DNA of 64,000 bases, taken from JBBSHE01 sp038253325 (lineage in GTDB: Bacteria; Actinomycetota; Actinomycetes; Propionibacteriales; Nocardioidaceae). The stretch covers positions 6,024 through 70,023 of the forward strand of contig JBBSHE010000011.1 of the NCBI GenBank assembly GCA_038253325.1, in the 5' to 3' direction. The position numbers and the translations under genes were made by a program. Shown here piece after piece: positions 44,268-52,321 of the stretch. The notes below the pieces were generated by a model. That model searched no databases, was not told where the DNA came from, and saw only the letters and a program-made list of their open reading frames with translations. Each line of letters opens with the position of its first letter. Positions within the stretch are counted from its first letter, which is position 1.

Positions 44268-45763
44268 GGCCCTCCCAACCCGATCCGGCGGTCGGCTGCT
44301 GCGCGCACGGCGAGCTCGTCGTGCGTCGCGACGACCAGCGCCAGCCCGGCCGTCCGGGCGGCGAGGCACACGCCGGTGACCACGGCCCAGGTCAGCCGGT
44401 CCTGACCCACCGTCGGCTCGTCCAGCAGCAAGGCATCCGGGCCGTGGGCGAGCGCGGCGGCCAGCGCCAGCCGCCGTTGCTCGCCTCCGGAGAGGTGGTA
44501 CGGACTCGCGGTTGCGAGGTGGTCAAGGCCCAATAGCTGCAACAATCCGACGGCACGCTCCGCAGCCGTCGCCGTGTTGTCCCCGATCGCGTGCGACGTG
44601 GCGAGCACCTCGTCGTCGACCCGACCGGTGACGATTCCGTGTTCCGGTAGTTGTGCGACCCACGACATGCGCCGGGCAAGGTCGCGCGAAGCCCATCGCC
44701 ACGGTCCTTGTTCGCCGCGTCGCTTCGGACCCCATCCGGGCATCACCCGTACGTGTGCCGCGGCAGGTGTGAGGAGCCCGGCGAGCACGCCGAGCATCGT
44801 CGACTTGCCGGCACCGCTGGGGCCCGTCAGCGCGAGTCCGTTGCCAGTCCGCAACGTCGCGTCGACCGCGGGGAAAGCCAGGTCGACCTTCGGTGCGCCG
44901 ACGTGACGACCGGCCCGGCGCCGTACGACGACGTCGTCCACCGAGAGCAGCTCGCCGGCCGTCACCCGGGCCGCGACGACGAGCCGCGGGTCGACGGCGA
45001 GCGGCTGGGGCGGCGGCAAGCCTGGCACCCAGACACCTTCGGCGGCCAGGTCGGCACCGCGCTCTGCGAACACGTCCTTCGGTGTACCGTCGGCGATGAC
45101 GCGCCCACCTCGACCCAGCACGACCAGCCGGGTGGCGAAGCCCAACCAGCCGTCGAGATGGTGGGCGACGACGACCGCCGTCGCGTTTCGCGCCATGACG
45201 AGGCGCTGGAGCTCGGTACGCACCGCGGCGGCGGCGATGGGGTCCAGCATCGACGTCGGCTCGTCCAGCAGGAGCAGGCGTGGTTGCATGGCGAGTGCCC
45301 CCGCGATGGACAACCGCTGTGACTCGCCGCCGGACAGTGTGCCGGTGCTGCGGCCGGGACCGTACGGGAACCGCGCCTCCGCCAACGCGGCCGAGACCCG
45401 GGAGGGCATCTCGGCGCGGGGGAGGCGGAGGTTCTCGAGTCCGAACGCAACGTCCCGCCCGACGGTTTCCGCGACGACGCTTCCGGTCGGGTCCTGCTGG
45501 ACGAGGCCGACGAGTCCCGGGGTGTCCAGCGCGGCGTGGCCGTCGACCAGCACGTCACCGTCGAGTCGCCCGGAAGCGGCGGTCAGCAAGACACCGGCGA
45601 TCGCCCTCAGCAGGGTCGACTTTCCCGATCCGCTCGGGCCGACCAGCAGGACCCGGTCGCCGCCGCCGACCGTCAGGTGGATGTCGTCGAGAACCGGCTC
45701 TCGGCGGCTCAGCGGCTGCCAGGTGAGGTGGCGTACCTCGACCTCGGCGCCGGATCTCGACAA
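44264..45763 (-). CDS. ykoD: ECF transporter duplicated ATPase (YkoD-like)
   Basis: A 499-residue protein with two ABC ATPase domains in one chain. Domain 1 has GPSGSGKSTLLRAI, signature TLSGGESQRLSIAGA and LLLLDEPTSMLDP. Domain 2 has GPSGAGKSTMLGVL, signature HLSGGEQRRLALAAA and LLLDEPTVGQD. It energises uptake with YkoE and YkoC. The start is doubtful: TTG at 45763 or CTG at 45772, both next to the ykoE stop. Confidence 0.88.
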   Translation of the reverse strand: MSRSGAEVEVRHLTWQPLSRREPVLDDIHLTVGGGDRVLLVGPSGSGKSTLLRAIAGVLLTAASGRLDGDVLVDGHAALDTPGLVGLVQQDPTGSVVAETVGRDVAFGLENLRLPRAEMPSRVSAALAEARFPYGPGRSTGTLSGGESQRLSIAGALAMQPRLLLLDEPTSMLDPIAAAAVRTELQRLVMARNATAVVVAHHLDGWLGFATRLVVLGRGGRVIADGTPKDVFAERGADLAAEGVWVPGLPPPQPLAVDPRLVVAARVTAGELLSVDDVVVRRRAGRHVGAPKVDLAFPAVDATLRTGNGLALTGPSGAGKSTMLGVLAGLLTPAAAHVRVMPGWGPKRRGEQGPWRWASRDLARRMSWVAQLPEHGIVTGRVDDEVLATSHAIGDNTATAAERAVGLLQLLGLDHLATASPYHLSGGEQRRLALAAALAHGPDALLLDEPTVGQDRLTWAVVTGVCLAARTAGLALVVATHDELAVRAAADRRIGLGGP

Positions 45764-45768
45764 CGCCG

Positions 45769-46392
45769 TCAGACGGCTCTCGCGCGGGCGGCGTCGCGGC
45801 CACCCGGCAGCGCGTCGATCGCGCCGGTAGCGGCGAGCGCTCGGGTGAGCGCCCAGCCACCGACGCCGGCGACCACCGCTCCGGACAGCATGAAGAGCAG
45901 GCAATAGCCGACCTTGAAGCCCGTCGTCGTACCTTGCCAGTACGCATGCCACTCGTACCCGAACTCGAGGAGCGCGGCGAGTGCTCCGCCGAGCATCGCC
46001 ACGACGACGCCGAACCGGCGGAAGGCGAACAGCAGCAGGGCGAGCTCGACCCCGATCCCCTGGAGCGTTCCAGAAACCAAGGTCGCCCACCCCCATTGAT
46101 TTCCGAGCAACGCCTCGACGGTGGACGCGAGCAGCTCGGCGACGACAGCAGCGCCCGGGCGACGAACCACGAGCCCACCGACGACCCCGGCGATCAGCCA
46201 AGGTCCACCGAGGAAACCTTGCAGGGCGCCGAACACGCTGGCAACCGGGCTCGAGATCGAGGCGTACGTCGCGCTCCATCCCCAATAGGCGACGCCGAAC
46301 ACGACCCCGATGAAGGTCGCCGTGACGAGCTCGATGGTGCGCCACCCGAGGCCGGGGGACGTTCGGTGGACAGACGTCGTTGTGTTCGTCAT
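45769..46392 (-). CDS. ykoE: ECF transporter S component (YkoE-like)
   Basis: A 207-residue substrate-binding membrane protein with five to six helices, containing VFGVAYWGWSATYA, FGALQGFLGGPWLIAGVVGG and EFGYEWHAYWQG, as in YkoE. The family imports thiamine or its hydroxymethylpyrimidine precursor. The ATG at 46392 has GGGAGGA 6 nt upstream, and that site lies in a hairpin after a TPP riboswitch. It leads the ykoEDC operon. Confidence 0.88.
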   Translation of the reverse strand: MTNTTTSVHRTSPGLGWRTIELVTATFIGVVFGVAYWGWSATYASISSPVASVFGALQGFLGGPWLIAGVVGGLVVRRPGAAVVAELLASTVEALLGNQWGWATLVSGTLQGIGVELALLLFAFRRFGVVVAMLGGALAALLEFGYEWHAYWQGTTTGFKVGYCLLFMLSGAVVAGVGGWALTRALAATGAIDALPGGRDAARARAV

Positions 46393-46398
46393 GGCGGT

Positions 46399-46419
46399 CC
46401 TCCCAGGGACGATGGGAGG
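46399..46419 (-). promoter_or_regulatory. ribosome-site-sequestering hairpin
   Basis: On the minus strand CCTCCCA and TGGGAGG form a perfect 7-bp stem around a 7-nt loop. The second arm is the ykoE ribosome site, so this hairpin would block translation when the upstream riboswitch is TPP-bound. Confidence 0.7.
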
Positions 46420-46456
46420 GGTGAACCGTTGCAGCATCTCCGCAGCGGTCCCGAGA

Positions 46457-46546
46457 CTCGACTTCCTTCGCCGGTACTAGCCGGTGCAGGTTCGAGGGTC
46501 TGCGATCCTTCTCGCACTCTCAGCGTCGGTGACGCTCCCCTGTCGT
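46457..46546 (-). promoter_or_regulatory. TPP riboswitch
   Basis: The minus strand shows the THI-box landmarks in order: P1 strand CGACAGGGGAGC, CTGAGAGTGCG (46523-46513), AGACCCTCGAACCTG (46502-46487), CCGGCTAGTACCGGCG, and the closing GGAAGTCG. It lies just upstream of ykoE and binds thiamine pyrophosphate to turn the operon off, here probably at translation. Confidence 0.95.
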
Positions 46547-46621
46547 TGCCACCATGATACCCCGTCGACTGCTCCGTGCTGCATCGTGCTCGTGACGCAC
46601 CCGGGTCCTAGGCTGGTCACC

Positions 46622-47467
46622 GTGGACGACGCAAACCAGAACGCCGAGGCCGCCGACGCAGATTCCGCCGTTTCGGGCACCGAGGATCCCGTCGAGCTGG
46701 TCCATCTCGTGGTCGGTGCGCCGCGGGCCACCATCACGCTCGATTCACCGGCGAACCGCAACGCGTTGTCCCGCCGCCTCGTCCGCGAGCTGTCCGACCG
46801 GCTGCGTACCGCCGACTCCGCTGCCGAGGTCCGGGTCATCGTGCTGACCCACACCGGGTCGACGTTCTGCGCGGGCGCAGACATGGCCGAGGCGCTCGAA
46901 CACGGCATGGACGACGGGACCCGGCTGGTCCTCGACCTGTTCCACCTGGTCGCCACCCTCGGCAAACCCGTCGTCGTCGTGGTCCGTGGCCACGTACGCG
47001 CCGGTGGAATCGGGCTGGTGGGTGTGGCCGACGTCGTGGTGTCCAGCGCGGACGCGACGTACGCGTTCACGGAGTCGAGGCTCGGGCTTGCCCCGGCCGT
47101 CATCTCACTCACTACGCTGACCCGGATGCCCGAGCGCCAGGCCCAGATGAGGTACCTGTCGGGCCAGATCTTCGACGGCGCGGAGGCCGCTGGCTGCGGG
47201 CTGGTGACGATGGCGGTCGAGGCGGAGGCCGTCGACGGTGCCGTCGACCTGCTCGTGAACGAGCTGGCCGCTGCCTCGCCGCAGGGGCTCGCCGAGACGA
47301 AGCGGCTGCTCAACCGCGACCTGGTGGCCCGGATAGCCGACGATGGGCCGGGTCTGGCGGCGCTCTCGGCTCGGTTGTTCGGGTCGGACGAGGCGCGCCA
47401 GGCGATGGCGGCCTTCCGGGCGAGACGGTCGGGTCACCCCGCCGGGACCGGATCGTCGCAGCGCTAA
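46622..47467 (+). CDS. enoyl-CoA hydratase/isomerase family protein
   Basis: A 281-residue crotonase-fold enzyme. After a ~35-residue acidic leader it has ATITLDSPANRNALSRRL, the oxyanion loops FCAGADMAEA and VRGHVRAGGIGLVGVADVVV, and FTESRLGLAPAVISL. Hydratase Glu residues are only partly evident (FTESRLG holds one), so hydration is likely but unproven. TAGGCT lies 7 nt before the GTG (leaderless). Confidence 0.87.
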   Translation: MDDANQNAEAADADSAVSGTEDPVELVHLVVGAPRATITLDSPANRNALSRRLVRELSDRLRTADSAAEVRVIVLTHTGSTFCAGADMAEALEHGMDDGTRLVLDLFHLVATLGKPVVVVVRGHVRAGGIGLVGVADVVVSSADATYAFTESRLGLAPAVISLTTLTRMPERQAQMRYLSGQIFDGAEAAGCGLVTMAVEAEAVDGAVDLLVNELAAASPQGLAETKRLLNRDLVARIADDGPGLAALSARLFGSDEARQAMAAFRARRSGHPAGTGSSQR

Positions 47468-47499
47468 CCGGGCCCCCGGTCACCGGCCGCCGGCGACCC

Positions 47500-47588
47500 A
47501 CTTGTCGAGGTGGGCCTGTCGACGTCCCATGGCCGCCGTCGAGGCTGAACGTCCCCGACGTCACGATCCGCTCGACCCGGACGGCCAT
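47500..47588 (-). pseudogene. remnant of the MBL hydrolase that follows mscR
   Basis: Directly coupled to mscR by ATGA is MAVRVERIVTSGTFSLDGG, the exact style of start of the metallo-beta-lactamase gene that follows mscR in many actinomycetes (Rv2260 type). After DGG the frame is lost: PWDVD, the expected continuation, appears in another frame, and all later sequence, including the metal motif HxHxDH, is missing. The frame runs on uninformatively to 47310 on the antisense side of the hydratase. Confidence 0.72.
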
Positions 47589-48673
47589 CAGAACACGACG
47601 ACGGATCGGAGCACGTCCCCGCGCTCCATCTTGGCGAACGCGGCCTCCACGTCGTCGATGCCGATCGTCTCGGACACGAACGCATCGAGGTCCAAGCGGC
47701 CCTGCCGGTAGAGGTCGACGAGCATCGGGAAATCACGGCTCGGGAGACAGTCGCCGTACCAGCTGGACTTCAGCGAGCCGCCACGCGAGAACAGCTCGAG
47801 CAGCGGCATCTCCAGTCGCATCTCAGGCGTCGGCACACCGACCAGGACGACGGTGCCGGCGAGATCGCGACCGAAGAAGGCCTGTCTCCACGTCTCGGGG
47901 CGGCCGACCGCGTCGATCACCACGTCGGCACCGAACCCGCCGGTGACGGCACGGATCGCGTCGACGACGTCCACCTCGCGGCCGTTCACGGTGTGGGTTG
48001 CTCCGATCCTGGTCGCGGACTCGAGCTTTCGCGGGTCCAGGTCGACCGCGATGATCTTCGCCGCACCGGCGAGCAGGGCGCCGGCAACCGCGGCCGTGCC
48101 GACGCCTCCGCAACCGATCACGGCGACCGTGTCGCCGCGACCGACGTTGCCCGTGTTGATCGCGGCGCCGAGCCCTGCCATCACGCCGCAGCCGAGCAGA
48201 CCGACCGCGACCGGGTTCGCCGCGGGGTCCACCTTTGTGCACTGTCCTGCATGGACCAGGGTCTTGTCGGCGAAGGCCCCGATGCCGAGCGCCGGGGAGA
48301 GCTCGGTTCCGTCCTCGAGGGTTGGGCGCTGGCTGGCGTTGAGGGTGCTGAAGCAGTACCAGGGGCGTCCGCGGCGACAGGCACGACACCGCCCGCACAC
48401 CGCTCGCCAGTTCAAGATCACGAAGTCGCCGGGAGCAACGTCGCCGACCCCTTCGCCGACCGACTCGACCAGCCCTGCCGCCTCGTGACCGAGCAGGAAC
48501 GGGAAGTCCTGGCTGATCCCCCCTTCCCGGTAGTGCAGATCGGTGTGGCAGACGCCACAGGCCTGGATCTGGACGACCGCCTCGCCCGGCTCGGGGTCCG
48601 GGATCACGATGGTCTCGACCGCCACGGGTGCACCTTGGCTCTTCGCGACGACTCCGCGTACGTGCTGTGGCAC
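47588..48673 (-). CDS. mscR: S-(hydroxymethyl)mycothiol dehydrogenase
   Basis: A 361-residue zinc-dependent class III-like alcohol dehydrogenase that detoxifies formaldehyde as its mycothiol adduct (and reduces S-nitrosomycothiol). It has the catalytic zinc ligands CGVCHTD and GHEAAG, structural zinc Cys CGRCRACRRGRPWYC, and the NAD fold VIGCGGVGTAAVAG. Mycothiol use marks an actinomycete. Its usual MBL partner is present only as a remnant. Confidence 0.93.
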   Translation of the reverse strand: MPQHVRGVVAKSQGAPVAVETIVIPDPEPGEAVVQIQACGVCHTDLHYREGGISQDFPFLLGHEAAGLVESVGEGVGDVAPGDFVILNWRAVCGRCRACRRGRPWYCFSTLNASQRPTLEDGTELSPALGIGAFADKTLVHAGQCTKVDPAANPVAVGLLGCGVMAGLGAAINTGNVGRGDTVAVIGCGGVGTAAVAGALLAGAAKIIAVDLDPRKLESATRIGATHTVNGREVDVVDAIRAVTGGFGADVVIDAVGRPETWRQAFFGRDLAGTVVLVGVPTPEMRLEMPLLELFSRGGSLKSSWYGDCLPSRDFPMLVDLYRQGRLDLDAFVSETIGIDDVEAAFAKMERGDVLRSVVVF

Positions 48674-48738
48674 GGACTGTCTCCTCGCTGCCGGGAGTTG
48701 TGCGTGGGGGTCACCTTAGTGGCGTCCGCGCTACGCCG

Positions 48739-48785
48739 TACGGCTGGGAGTTCGCGAACTACTACCTCCCGAACACCCAGCCGTA
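48739..48785 (-). repeat. dispersed palindromic element, copy 2
   Basis: A 47-bp palindrome with arms TACGGCTGGG and CCCAGCCGTA. Read on the minus strand its interior GGAGGTAGTAGTTCGCGAAC matches that of the copy at 9833-9883 with one or two changes. It lies in the gap between the divergent mscR and NlpC/P60 genes. Confidence 0.7.
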
Positions 48786-48966
48786 ATGGAGGCGCATCTG
48801 AATTACACCGTTGTGGTTTGTCAAGCCGACACGCCGTGTGACAGAAGGTTTTTATGTGAAAGGTGTTCCCAATGTGACGAAAGGCGACTACGGTCCATCG
48901 AGGTAGCCGTCGTACGAGATGCAACGCAAACACCTCGACACCCTGCCTGGATCGGAAGGGAAGTTT

Positions 48967-50370
48967 GTGCGCATTCCCCGACGCCGAGTGGCATCCGCCG
49001 CGGTCGCCGCCGTGCTGGTGTCCGTCGTCAGCAGCGTCTCGTCCACACCAGTGCACGCAGACGGCCATCATCCCGTGATTCCCAGCCGCGAGCAGGTGGC
49101 GAACGCGCAGCGCCAAGTGGAACAGAAAAGCCGGTCGGTCACCCAGATCCGACAGGACCTTGCCGCGGCCGAGAACCACCTGAACCAACTCGACATCGTC
49201 GCCGGCCTTGCTGCCCAGCGCTTCAACAAGGCGATCGACGACTATCACGCTTCGCTGGTGACGGCGAAGCTGGCCCAGCAGCGGGCCGACCGGTTGACAC
49301 GAGAGACCGAGCAGACGCGCCGTCGGCTCGCCGAGATCGCGATCCAGCAGACGCTCGACGGGTCGAGCCAGAGCATGCTCGGGACTGCATTGCGGGCTGG
49401 TGGCGAACGGCAGCTGATCGAGTCGATCTCGAACTTCAACGACTCCGCGCAGTTCATGCAGTCCTCGTACGACGGGCTCGATGCCAAGTCGAAGCTCGCC
49501 AAGGTCTACCAGCAGCAGGCCGATGACGCGCTGGTGCAGGCAGGCCGGGCCAAGCGCCGCGCAGCCGACGCCAAGCGCCAGGCGCAGCGAGCGGCGCAGA
49601 GCCAGCAGGCCGTCGTCGACCAGATCGCCGTTCAGCACAAGCAGCTGATCCGCCAGCTCGCAATCGCTCAGCACGTATCGGTCCAGCTGGCGACGCAACG
49701 TGAGAACGGGCTGGAGCAGCTGCGCCAACAACGTGCCGAAGAGCGCCGGCGTCAGCAACTGCTGGAGCAACAGCGCCGCCAGCAACGTGTGCAACAGCAA
49801 CTCCGGCACGAGCAGCAGCAGCGTGCGCAACAGCAGCGCGCGCACCAGCAACAGCGCGCGCACCAGCAACAGCAGCGCAACCAGCAGCAGCAACGAGAGC
49901 GACAGCAACGCACGGAGCCGCGGCGACACCGGCACCACAAGCCGCCGTCGACGGGCGGCAACAACGGGGGAACCACCGGCGGATCAACTCCGCCCGCGGG
50001 TACGAGCCAGGGACAGATCGCCGTCAACTTTGCGTACGCACAGCTCGGTGAGCCGTACGTGTGGGGCGGGGCCGGCCCGGACGTGTGGGACTGCTCCGGC
50101 TTGACGATGATGGCCTGGCGGGCGGCGGGGGTGTACCTCGACCACTACGCGCCAACTCAGTACCTCGAGACGACTCCGATCAGCTACAGCCAGATCCGCC
50201 CTGGCGACCTCATCTACTGGGCGACGAACCCAGCGGATCCGAACACGATCTTCCATATGGCGATGTACATCGGGAACGGGCAGATGATTCAGGCACCGCG
50301 CACCGGTCGAAACGTCGAGATCCAGAATGTCTTCTACTGGGAGACGCCCGCGTTCTTCAGCCGTCCCTGA
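48967..50370 (+). CDS. NlpC/P60 peptidoglycan endopeptidase with Gln-rich coiled coil
   Basis: A 467-residue secreted cell-wall hydrolase. The signal peptide (about 1-37) ends near VHADG. Residues 45-320 form a long coiled coil, increasingly Gln/Arg-rich. A Gly/Thr linker leads to the NlpC/P60 domain with catalytic Cys in WDCSGLTMMAW and His in FHMAMYIGNG. The layout matches RipA-like D,L-endopeptidases, which cut between D-Glu and mDAP. The GTG at 48967 has GGAAGGGAAG 4-5 nt upstream. The 180-nt AT-richer leader holds no riboswitch I recognise. Confidence 0.9.
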   Translation: MRIPRRRVASAAVAAVLVSVVSSVSSTPVHADGHHPVIPSREQVANAQRQVEQKSRSVTQIRQDLAAAENHLNQLDIVAGLAAQRFNKAIDDYHASLVTAKLAQQRADRLTRETEQTRRRLAEIAIQQTLDGSSQSMLGTALRAGGERQLIESISNFNDSAQFMQSSYDGLDAKSKLAKVYQQQADDALVQAGRAKRRAADAKRQAQRAAQSQQAVVDQIAVQHKQLIRQLAIAQHVSVQLATQRENGLEQLRQQRAEERRRQQLLEQQRRQQRVQQQLRHEQQQRAQQQRAHQQQRAHQQQQRNQQQQRERQQRTEPRRHRHHKPPSTGGNNGGTTGGSTPPAGTSQGQIAVNFAYAQLGEPYVWGGAGPDVWDCSGLTMMAWRAAGVYLDHYAPTQYLETTPISYSQIRPGDLIYWATNPADPNTIFHMAMYIGNGQMIQAPRTGRNVEIQNVFYWETPAFFSRP

Positions 50371-50565
50371 CGCCGCCGATGCGCCCCGACGCGCGCCGGG
50401 TATGTTCGTTCTCGGCATCAGCGTTTGAAGCGGTGCGTCTGACCGTGGGATGTGCCCGCCCGTATGTTGGGACGCGAAGGTTGTGATCGGCTTGGCCGTG
50501 GGACTCACCGCGGCCTCGCAATTGGACCATCGGTGTGGTCATTGACAGGTCCGGGGAGGACGGGC

Positions 50566-50579
50566 GCGTGACGTCACGC
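50566..50579. promoter_or_regulatory. candidate operator before the GTPase gene
   Basis: GCGTGACGTCACGC is a perfect 14-bp palindrome 41 bp before the GTPase start, with TTGACA 23 bp upstream of it. It could bind a dimeric regulator of the GTPase gene. The rest of the 250-bp gap (50371-50620) shows nothing recognised. Confidence 0.4.
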
Positions 50580-50620
50580 AATGCTCGGTCTCCGTCGGAC
50601 TGCCGACCTGGCGGAGATGA

Positions 50621-52321
50621 ATGCCCGAGCTGATCGGAGGTGCCGCGACACTCGACGCGGCGTTGGCCGATCTTGCGGCTGAGTGCCCCGCTGACATGTC
50701 GTCGCTGGAGTCGATGCGTGAGCAGTTGCGCTCGTTGCGGGTGCGGGTTCTTGTTATCGGTGAGGCAAAACGGGGCAAAAGCTCGCTGATCAACGCGCTT
50801 GTCGGGTGTCCGTTGCTTCCGGTCGGCGTCACGCCGGTGACGGCCGTGCTGACCGAGGTGCGATCGGGGGACGTGGCTTCGGCCGAGGTGCACTTCGCCG
50901 ACGGGCGGCGCTCACCTGTCGGCACCGAAATGGTTTACCAGTACGTGGCCGAGGCGGCTAATCCGGGCAATCGTCGTGGCGTCGCATCTGTGGTGGTCAC
51001 CATCGAGGAGACCCGGTGGCCGCGTTCGCTTGTGCTGATCGACACTCCTGGCACCGGTTCGGTGCACTCGACTCATGAGTCCACGACGGTTGCCGCGATG
51101 ACGTCGATGGACGTCGCTGTTCTGGTGCTGACGGCGGACCCTCCGATCTCTGGCCGGGAGCGAGCCCAGCTGGTCGAGGCGTCATCGCGGTCGGTGCGTC
51201 TGGTGGCCGTCCTGGCCAAGACCGATCTGATCAGTGAAGAGGAGCTGCCGTCGGTGATCGACTATACCGAACAGGTGATCGCCGACGCTGTCGGCACTCG
51301 GCTCGCGGTCGTCCCGGTATCGACCAGACGGACATCGGAGTCAACGGCTGCGGTGGAGTCGGTCGACCGACTTCGCCAGATCCTGTTCCGCCTCGCGACC
51401 CAAGACTCCGAGCAAACCGTCGTGTCGTCGCTGCGCAACCGTGCGTTTCGGCTGGCCACACGTGTGCGGGCCGAGATCGACATCTCGCGTTCGCTCGCCG
51501 AAATGCAGATCGACGCGGCCGAGGAGCGGGCCGCGGCGTTCAACGCGGCGCTTGACGCCGCTCTCGAGCACCGGCGATTCTGCGCCGAGACGGTTGCTGC
51601 CGGGGTGCAACAGCTGCTTTCGGAGCTGGGAAGGGCAGCTGCCGATGCTCGCCAACAGACCAATAGGCGGCTGCGCGACATCGTTGCTGCAACTCCTCAA
51701 TCCCGACCAGTGGACCGGCGAACGGAAGACGCGCTGGTCAACGAGCTCGGCCAAGCCGCAGTGGTGACCGCGCAGGAATGGCGGCATGTTTGGGCGCAAC
51801 GACTCCAAGACGGGCTACAGGCAATAGCCGACCGGACCTCCGCTCAGCTGGAAGCCGCGCTGTCCGCTGTCGAAGGGGCTGCGGCCGAGTTGTTCGGAGT
51901 CGCGCTCAAGATCGTGCCTGAGCCGGTCCGGCTGCCCGAGGACCTGCGGTTCTTCTATAGCACCACATCGCAGCCCGACACGGCGACCGTGATCTCCACG
52001 ACCATCCGTCGGCACCTTCCGGCCGGCATGAGACGTCGCGCGTCGGCCGCTTACCTGAATCGCACCGTCGATGAGCTTGCAGACCGCCACATCGGCCGGG
52101 CCCGCGGCGACCTTCAACAGCGACTCACCGAGGCGCGGCGCACGCTGGTCGCGCAGGTCGAGCGACACAGTGAAGACTTGCTTCGTCGGCTCCGCGTGGC
52201 GGCGAACGTCGCAACCGTCGAGGCACACGACCAGCATTCTCAGGTCGAGCGGGCCGCGGCCATCACCGAACGGCTGTCCCGACTCGACCGGATCATCGAT
52301 CGGGTAGGAACGAGTGGGTGA
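50621..52321 (+). CDS. dynamin-family GTPase
   Basis: A 566-residue dynamin-like GTPase. The G domain has P-loop GEAKRGKSSLINAL (residues ~47-60), switch I Thr in PVGVTPVTAV, DTPGTGS (G3) and LAKTD (G4). A long helical stalk follows, with amphipathic stretches but no clear membrane helix, as in bacterial dynamins such as IniA and LeoA that remodel membranes. Its end overlaps the convergent MutS-type gene by 29 bp. It probably belongs functionally with the ATPase cassette; that is inference from position. Confidence 0.82.
   Translation: MPELIGGAATLDAALADLAAECPADMSSLESMREQLRSLRVRVLVIGEAKRGKSSLINALVGCPLLPVGVTPVTAVLTEVRSGDVASAEVHFADGRRSPVGTEMVYQYVAEAANPGNRRGVASVVVTIEETRWPRSLVLIDTPGTGSVHSTHESTTVAAMTSMDVAVLVLTADPPISGRERAQLVEASSRSVRLVAVLAKTDLISEEELPSVIDYTEQVIADAVGTRLAVVPVSTRRTSESTAAVESVDRLRQILFRLATQDSEQTVVSSLRNRAFRLATRVRAEIDISRSLAEMQIDAAEERAAAFNAALDAALEHRRFCAETVAAGVQQLLSELGRAAADARQQTNRRLRDIVAATPQSRPVDRRTEDALVNELGQAAVVTAQEWRHVWAQRLQDGLQAIADRTSAQLEAALSAVEGAAAELFGVALKIVPEPVRLPEDLRFFYSTTSQPDTATVISTTIRRHLPAGMRRRASAAYLNRTVDELADRHIGRARGDLQQRLTEARRTLVAQVERHSEDLLRRLRVAANVATVEAHDQHSQVERAAAITERLSRLDRIIDRVGTSG

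Noticed and set aside
48786..48966. Possible cyclic-di-AMP (ydaO) riboswitch before the NlpC/P60 gene
   Set aside because: Such genes often have one, but the conserved ydaO blocks are not found in this leader.
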